From positions 1 through 18,887 of the forward strand of contig JACVIW010000009.1 in NCBI GenBank assembly GCA_015711695.1: a stretch of 18,887 nt of DNA, given 5' to 3'. Source of the DNA: Candidatus Geohydrothermomicrobium daggyaiense. GTDB taxonomy: Bacteria > Actinomycetota > Geothermincolia > Fen-727 > JACVIW01. The notes below the pieces were generated by a model. That model saw only the letters and a list, made by a program, of their open reading frames with translations, did no database searches and was not told where the DNA came from. A program made the translations under genes and the position numbers. This document shows positions 14,319 to 18,887 of this stretch, in pieces (positions within the stretch are counted from its first letter, which is position 1; each line of letters begins with the position of its first letter).

Positions 14319-14405
14319 GCCAGAAATAAAAATACCAATGGGTGGATCTGTGTTTGTCTTTAAATGGTGTATATATTAGAGATATTACCAGAGATGTTCG
14401 CATTC

Positions 14406-14434
14406 TTTCCGATTGCCACGGATTCTGGTATCAT
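14406..14434 (+). promoter_or_regulatory. candidate extended -10 promoter of the rnf operon
   Basis: TATCAT (14429-14434) is preceded by TG in the extended -10 position (14426-14427). A weak -35, TTTCCG (14406-14411), stands at 17 bases. Transcription would begin near 14441 and leave about 43 bases to the TTG 14484 start. A second A/T-rich TATATATT near 14371 is an alternative without a good -35. Confidence 0.35.
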
Positions 14435-14483
14435 ACTTTGGGTTTTTTTGTGTAGAGGACGCCATAGTTCACGGAGAGGTTCT

Positions 14484-15860
14484 TTGTTTGGCATCATAGA
14501 TAACATAAAGAAGTTCTATTTCACGAGAGGTAGTATACACCCTAAACAGAACAAGCGCACAGCTCCAATAATGGTTTTTCCCGGTCCAAATCCGGAAAAG
14601 GTCACAATACCTCTCCTGCAGCACACAGGCGCAACATGCGAACCACTGGTAGAGGTTGGCGACCGGGTGCTTGTCGGACAGAAGATTGGAGATAGCGAAG
14701 CATACGTTTCGGCTCCTGTTCATTCAAGTGTATCGGGAGAAGTTTCTGGGATCATCAATTACCCTCATCCAACGGGCAGGGATGTTCTTTCGATCCAGAT
14801 TGTTTCAGACGGAATGAACGAACTAAGCCCCGATATCAAGCCCCCCGGTGACCCTTTCGAAATGACTCCTGAGGAAATAAGGAGGGCGATAAGGGAAGCG
14901 GGAATTGTTGGTCTTGGTGGTGCTGCTTTTCCTACGCATGTGAAACTTGCCCCACCTCCTGAAAAACCTATAAGTACGCTGATAATAAATGGGGCGGAGT
15001 GCGAGCCTTATCTCACAGCTGACCATCGTTTGATGATTGAAAGAAGTGAAGACATAATAAGAGGTGCCCTAATAATCAAACGCGTTCTCGGCGCGGAAGG
15101 GGTAATAATCGCCATTGAGGGTAACAAGCGGGATGCCATTCAGAGAATGAGAGAAGCCGGGCAGAACGAAGGTATCCATGTGGTTGCTTTGCCCACGCGC
15201 TACCCAATGGGCGCTGAAAAGACTCTAATTCGCACGCTTACAGGTCGAGAGGTACCATCAGGTGGTTTGCCGAGCGATGTGGGTGTTGTCGTGAACAACG
15301 TGGGTACTGCTGCGGCGATTTGCGAGTTTTTCAAAAAAGGAATGCCGCTTGTCGAGAGGATTGTGACTGTATGTGGGGATGGAGTTGCCGGGAACGCGAA
15401 CTTGAGGGTTAAAATTGGGACTTTGGTGAAGGATATCATTGATTTTTGCGGTGGATACGTAGGCAAAAAGGGAAAACTCATCCTTGGGGGACCAATGATG
15501 GGGCTCGCTCAATACACTGACACCATTCCCGTTATTAAAGGCACCTCCGGGATACTTGTTCTTAGGTATGAGAATCTTTTTGTAAAGGAACCAGCTCACT
15601 TTACATGTATAAGATGCGGAAGGTGCGTGAGGCATTGCCCGATGAACCTCATGCCATTTGCCATCGGCATGTACGCGGATGTCGGTATATGGGATAAACT
15701 CGAACAGTATAACGTTAACGATTGCATTGAGTGCGGGTGCTGCGCTTATGTTTGTCCAACTAAGAATCCACTTGTTCAGCTCATGAAGGTTGGGAAAGAG
15801 GGGCTTGCCAGGAGAAAGAAGAAGATAGAAGAACTCGAGAAGGCGGTTAGTGGGGAATAA
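14484..15860 (+). CDS. rnfC: Rnf electron transport complex subunit RnfC
   Basis: RnfC is the NADH-oxidising/NAD-reducing peripheral subunit of the ion-pumping ferredoxin:NAD+ oxidoreductase. From the chosen start it is 458 residues. An N-terminal TRGSIHPKQNK is followed by the FMN/NADH-binding domain, with GLGGAAFPTHVKL near 143-155 and NGAECEPYLTADHRLM near 170. A soluble-ligand-binding region comes next. Two 4Fe-4S motifs then follow: Cys375, 378, 381, 385 (CIRCGRCVRHCP) and Cys414, 417, 420, 424 (CIECGCCAYVCP). A charged helical tail ends the protein. The frame is open from 14364, but GGAG (14473-14476) lies 7 bases before TTG 14484, where the family N-terminus begins. The extra 40 residues look non-native. 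It is the first gene of rnfCDGEAB. Confidence 0.95.
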   Translation: MFGIIDNIKKFYFTRGSIHPKQNKRTAPIMVFPGPNPEKVTIPLLQHTGATCEPLVEVGDRVLVGQKIGDSEAYVSAPVHSSVSGEVSGIINYPHPTGRDVLSIQIVSDGMNELSPDIKPPGDPFEMTPEEIRRAIREAGIVGLGGAAFPTHVKLAPPPEKPISTLIINGAECEPYLTADHRLMIERSEDIIRGALIIKRVLGAEGVIIAIEGNKRDAIQRMREAGQNEGIHVVALPTRYPMGAEKTLIRTLTGREVPSGGLPSDVGVVVNNVGTAAAICEFFKKGMPLVERIVTVCGDGVAGNANLRVKIGTLVKDIIDFCGGYVGKKGKLILGGPMMGLAQYTDTIPVIKGTSGILVLRYENLFVKEPAHFTCIRCGRCVRHCPMNLMPFAIGMYADVGIWDKLEQYNVNDCIECGCCAYVCPTKNPLVQLMKVGKEGLARRKKKIEELEKAVSGE

Positions 15861-16899
15861 AGCGGTGGCTGAAAGACAGAAGAAATTTGACAGTAAGGCA
15901 AGAATATCTGAAGAACTCTTTCATATCGGGGTATCTCCTCATATCAGGGACCGTGATACTACCACGAAAATAATGGGCTGGGTAATAATTGCTTTAATCC
16001 CGCTGACCGCATACTCTATCTATATCGGTGGTTTATCCACTTTTATCGTTATAGTCAGTAGCTTGGTCGGCGCAGTTGGTTGTGAGTATGTTCTTCAACG
16101 GCTTATGCACAAGCCAGTCACAATCAACGATTTGAGTGCTGCTTTGACCGGTCTTTTATTAGCTCTTACGCTTCCCCCGAGGTTACCTTTCTGGATGCCC
16201 TTGATTGGGGGAGCGGTGGCAATAGCTCTTGGAAAGCAGGTTTTTGGTGGACTGGGTCACAATATATTTAATCCGGCTCTTGTTGGAAGAGCGTTTTTGT
16301 TCATATCATGGTCAAAATATATGACCACCTCCTATCTTGACAAGCCACTCGCATGGGTTGTGAACACTTCCACGATTAAATCAATCAATGCGGTCACAAG
16401 CGCAACGCCGCTATTCGCGATGTCCGAGGTAAGAAAAGGAGCTCTCGATATTCAAGCATCAAAATATTATCTCCCGCTTTTTTTTGGTAATCCCTGGGGT
16501 TGCATCGGGGAGGTTTCTGCTGCACTAATAATTCTGGGGCTAATAGTACTCTTTGCCAAGCGACTTATTGATTGGAGAATTCCCGTTTGTTATGTGGGTA
16601 CGGTGATGTTGCTATCTCTAATCAAAGGCACGGATCCGATTTTTTCCGCCTTGGCGGGGGGGTTGCTTCTTGGGGCATGCTTTATGGCAACTGACTATGT
16701 GACAAATCCAATGACTCCGTGGGGAAAGGTCATATTTGCAGTTGGCTGCGGTATCGTGACTGTTGTCATAAGGTTTTACTCGCATTTGCCTGAGGGCGTT
16801 ATGTTTTCCATTCTCTTTATGAACGGTGTTACGCCGGTCATTGACAGGTTTATCAAACCAAGGCCGTATGGCGTTTCGAAAGGCGGCGCGAAGGCATGA
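15850..16899 (+). CDS. rnfD: Rnf electron transport complex subunit RnfD
   Basis: RnfD is a membrane subunit carrying covalent FMN. The 349-residue protein has the family entry SPHIRD after a short N-terminal tail. About eight to ten hydrophobic segments follow. The flavinylation motif is in SINAVTSATPLF, where Thr186 of SAT would be bonded to FMN by ApbE. The C-terminal part has FMATDYVTNPMTPWGK and HLPEGVMFSILFMN, typical of RnfD/NqrB. The frame opens with GTG 15850, which overlaps rnfC by 11 bases and has AAGG 6 bases upstream. GTG 15865, with GGGGA 8 bases upstream and no overlap, is an equally good start and would remove five residues. Confidence 0.95.
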   Translation: MGNKAVAERQKKFDSKARISEELFHIGVSPHIRDRDTTTKIMGWVIIALIPLTAYSIYIGGLSTFIVIVSSLVGAVGCEYVLQRLMHKPVTINDLSAALTGLLLALTLPPRLPFWMPLIGGAVAIALGKQVFGGLGHNIFNPALVGRAFLFISWSKYMTTSYLDKPLAWVVNTSTIKSINAVTSATPLFAMSEVRKGALDIQASKYYLPLFFGNPWGCIGEVSAALIILGLIVLFAKRLIDWRIPVCYVGTVMLLSLIKGTDPIFSALAGGLLLGACFMATDYVTNPMTPWGKVIFAVGCGIVTVVIRFYSHLPEGVMFSILFMNGVTPVIDRFIKPRPYGVSKGGAKA

Positions 16900-17444
16900 T
16901 CGAAAGGATTTTAAGGCTTGGACTGACTCTTCTCCTGGTCAGCGTCATCGCTGCCGCTGGTCTTGGGCTTACCTATGCCGTAACAAAGGAAAGGATTTTG
17001 GAGCAGAAGAAAGCAGAAGAGCTCAAAGCATGCATCGAAGCACTCCCTGAAGTCAAATCCCCCGATGAGCTTAAAGAGGACAGAAAGCTGGAGGATCGGA
17101 TAAAGAAAGAAGTACAAGGAGTGTCAAAAGTATATACGTCGGATAAAGGGGAAGTCATAGTGGTTAAGGCACGCGGTTACGGCGGTCCTATAAATCTCGC
17201 AGTTGGGATAGGGAAAGACGGCAAAATTCAGGGCGTCTCGGTCATATCACACAACGAAACCCCTGGGCTTGGCGCTAATCTCGAGAAAGAAGAATTCCTC
17301 TCGCAGTTCAAGGGGAAGAAGCATAAAGATCCCCTTGAAATAGGAAAAGACGTTAGAGCGATAACTGGGGCAACAGTTACCACTAAGGCCGTTTTAACCG
17401 ATATTAAGGAAGCTCTCAAGGCTCACGCGATTTCGGGCAGGTAG
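16896..17444 (+). CDS. rnfG: Rnf electron transport complex subunit RnfG
   Basis: RnfG is an extracytoplasmic FMN-carrying subunit anchored by one N-terminal helix (about residues 5-28). The 182-residue protein ends in an FMN-binding domain with SHNETPGLGANLEKEEF and the flavinylation motif ITGATVTTKAV, in which Thr160 should hold FMN through a phosphoester bond made by ApbE. The ATG overlaps the rnfD stop by 4 bases (ATGA), so the two are translationally coupled. Length and motifs are as usual for the family. Confidence 0.95.
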   Translation: MIERILRLGLTLLLVSVIAAAGLGLTYAVTKERILEQKKAEELKACIEALPEVKSPDELKEDRKLEDRIKKEVQGVSKVYTSDKGEVIVVKARGYGGPINLAVGIGKDGKIQGVSVISHNETPGLGANLEKEEFLSQFKGKKHKDPLEIGKDVRAITGATVTTKAVLTDIKEALKAHAISGR

Positions 17445-17451
17445 GTTTTCC

Positions 17452-18069
17452 ATGGAAGAAAGGACAAATTTAGCTCAGGAGTTTAAGAAGGGAATAATCG
17501 ATCAGAATCCCCTGATGAAGTTGATGGTGGGCTTATGTTCGGCGCTTGCTGTCAGCAACAGAGTTGAAAACGGGATTTTTCTCGGGATTGCTGCTACTTT
17601 TGTTATCTTTTTCTCAAATATAATCATAGCCACAATAAGGAAAAGAATTCCGGACCAGGTGCGCATTCCGATATTTATCGTTGTTATCGCGTCTTTCGTA
17701 ACGATTGTTGACCTGAGCATGAAGGCATATTTCCCGGCAGTTTACGACCGTCTTGGCGTATGGATTCCTCTTATCGTTGTAAACTGCATGATTCTTGCCC
17801 GAGCTGAGGGCTTCGCTTATAAGAATTCAATTTTACGGTCCGCGCTCGACGGGCTCGGAATCGGTATGGGATATACGCTCGTTCTTCTTGTTATGGGGAT
17901 AATAAGGGAACTGCTTGGCACCGGTAAGATCGTTCTTTTCGAAAAAACTATCATAACACTTGGACCTGTAAATCCGCCGCTAATATTCGTGATGTTTCCC
18001 GGCGCTTTCCTCACTTTCGGTTGCCTTATGGCTATTTTGAACATGTATGAAATGAGGAAGAAGGAATAA
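17452..18069 (+). CDS. rnfE: Rnf electron transport complex subunit RnfE
   Basis: RnfE is an integral membrane subunit that pairs with RnfA. The 205-residue protein has six predicted membrane segments. The two conserved cysteine sites that line the RnfA-RnfE interface are present: Cys29 in GLCSALAVSN and Cys112 in VNCMILARAEGFA. In related structures these hold an intramembrane 2Fe-2S cluster shared with RnfA. The gene begins 7 bases after rnfG, with AGGTAGG as ribosome-binding site. Confidence 0.95.
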   Translation: MEERTNLAQEFKKGIIDQNPLMKLMVGLCSALAVSNRVENGIFLGIAATFVIFFSNIIIATIRKRIPDQVRIPIFIVVIASFVTIVDLSMKAYFPAVYDRLGVWIPLIVVNCMILARAEGFAYKNSILRSALDGLGIGMGYTLVLLVMGIIRELLGTGKIVLFEKTIITLGPVNPPLIFVMFPGAFLTFGCLMAILNMYEMRKKE

Positions 18070-18101
18070 AACTGAAAATTTTCATTCGTGGGTGATAGAC
18101 A

Positions 18102-18722
18102 ATGAACGAAGCTTACAGATTTTTTCTGCTGTTTCTAGGGGCTCTTCTTGTTTACAACATAATATTAATAAGATTTATTGCCCTTTGTCCGTTCATGGGT
18201 GTATCCACCCAGGTTGAAACATCAATTGGTATGGCGATGTCAGTATTATTCGTCATGACCATGGCGACCTCCGTTTCCTGGATCTCATGGAACTATATAC
18301 TCAAGCCGCTCGGGGTAGGTGAATTTCTCTATATACCGGTGTTTATCCTGATAATTGCGTCTCTGGTGCAGTTTGTTGAAATGGTGATAAAGAAAATAAG
18401 CCCGCCACTCTATAGGGCGATGGGAATTTATCTGCCTTTGATTACCACGAACTGCGCGGTCCTTGCTGCTGCTACCGAAGCTGTAAAACCAGGATTTTTA
18501 AAATTAAACATCGCTTACCATTTTTCGCTTCCGGAGGCGATAATTTATACCATAGGAGTGGCGCTGGGTTTCGGTCTGGTGATTGTAATGTTTGCATGCA
18601 TCAGGGAGCGCCTTGAGACCAGCCCTGTACCACATTCATTCAGAGGCGCGCCGATTGGTTTCATTGTGGCGGCATTGCTTTCACTTGCTTTTATGGGATT
18701 CGCGAACCTTCTTGGTCTCTGA
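18102..18722 (+). CDS. rnfA: Rnf electron transport complex subunit RnfA
   Basis: RnfA is the inverted-topology homologue of RnfE. The 206-residue protein has six membrane segments. The two signature cysteine motifs are Cys29 in LCPFMGVS and Cys118 in YLPLITTNCAVLAAA. They should share the intramembrane iron-sulfur cluster with RnfE. GGGTGAT stands 5 bases before the ATG, and the gap after rnfE is 32 bases. Confidence 0.95.
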   Translation: MNEAYRFFLLFLGALLVYNIILIRFIALCPFMGVSTQVETSIGMAMSVLFVMTMATSVSWISWNYILKPLGVGEFLYIPVFILIIASLVQFVEMVIKKISPPLYRAMGIYLPLITTNCAVLAAATEAVKPGFLKLNIAYHFSLPEAIIYTIGVALGFGLVIVMFACIRERLETSPVPHSFRGAPIGFIVAALLSLAFMGFANLLGL

Positions 18723-18738
18723 TCGGGGAGTGATATAG

Positions 18739-18887
18739 TTGGACTGGCATTTAATTTTTAAAGCGGTTTTAGCACTTGGGGGGCTCGCCACCGTTTTCGG
18801 GGTTCTTCTCGCGGTGGCTTCTGTAAGATTCCATGTCGAGATTGATCCCAGAATCGACGAAGTTCTTGCTGCACTTGTTGGAAGCAA
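18739..18887 (+). CDS. rnfB: Rnf electron transport complex subunit RnfB (5' part only)
   Basis: The last 149 bases encode the N-terminus of RnfB, the ferredoxin-side iron-sulfur subunit. A membrane anchor (ALGGLATVFGVLLAVAS, about residues 12-28) is followed by RFHVEIDPRIDEVLAALVGS, the lead-in to the first cluster-binding motif, which lies beyond the window. The start is TTG, 8 bases after GGGGAG (18725-18730), and no ATG or GTG fits upstream in frame. The gene is cut by the window end, not broken. Confidence 0.9.
   Translation, partial: MDWHLIFKAVLALGGLATVFGVLLAVASVRFHVEIDPRIDEVLAALVGS

Noticed and set aside
14364..14483. N-terminal 40-residue extension of RnfC containing a hydrophobic stretch, which could suggest a membrane-anchored RnfC.
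   Set aside because: It has no ribosome-binding site, contains the likely rnf promoter, and is not part of the RnfC family N-terminus.

Overview
This window looks like a chromosomal segment from an anaerobic bacterium of Gram-positive ancestry. I lean, at low certainty, towards a deep-branching anaerobic actinobacterium, with a Clostridia-like Firmicute as the alternative. The reasons are a murT-gatD pair (amidation of lipid II in Gram-positive-type walls), a tandem pair of WYL-domain regulators arranged like actinobacterial pafB-pafC, and a six-gene Rnf operon (ferredoxin:NAD+ oxidoreductase, typical of anaerobes). GC content looks moderate. I see no phage, transposon or CRISPR features, and the whole window reads as ordinary housekeeping and catabolic chromosome.

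Layout. Positions 1-74 (-) hold a tRNA-Val(CAC). Positions 219-2432 (-) hold murT and gatD. From 2723 to 10947 everything runs on the + strand. First comes a small zinc-ribbon/coiled-coil protein of unknown role. Next is a catabolic cluster behind a good sigma70-type promoter and an inverted repeat: a PaaK-like acyl-CoA ligase, a thiolase-fold protein, its DUF35 (zinc ribbon + OB fold) partner, and an acyl-CoA dehydrogenase. Two WYL regulators and a metallophosphoesterase follow. A solo EF-Tu domain-2-like protein (11009-11263, -) and a DUF763 protein (11490-12575, +) come next. The right third is an electron-transport locus: rseC and apbE on the minus strand diverge from rnfC-rnfD-rnfG-rnfE-rnfA-rnfB, and rnfB is cut by the window end.

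How the genes may work together. The ligase would activate a carboxylic acid to its CoA thioester and the dehydrogenase would oxidise it. The thiolase-fold/DUF35 pair would cleave or form a C-C bond. Rnf balances reduced ferredoxin and NADH against an ion gradient, and ApbE attaches FMN to RnfD and RnfG. The most unusual signal is the thiolase-fold protein. It has glycine where the nucleophilic cysteine should be and tyrosine where the catalytic HDCF histidine should be. That suggests an aldolase-like rather than a thiolytic reaction, as in the Ltp2-ChsH2(DUF35) steroid side-chain aldolases. The dehydrogenase has its putative catalytic glutamate in the isovaleryl-CoA dehydrogenase position.

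Several starts were moved from the longest reading frame because of ribosome-binding sites, promoters or family N-termini (gatD, thiolase, DUF35, DUF763, apbE, rnfC). TTG starts are inferred for apbE, rnfC and rnfB.
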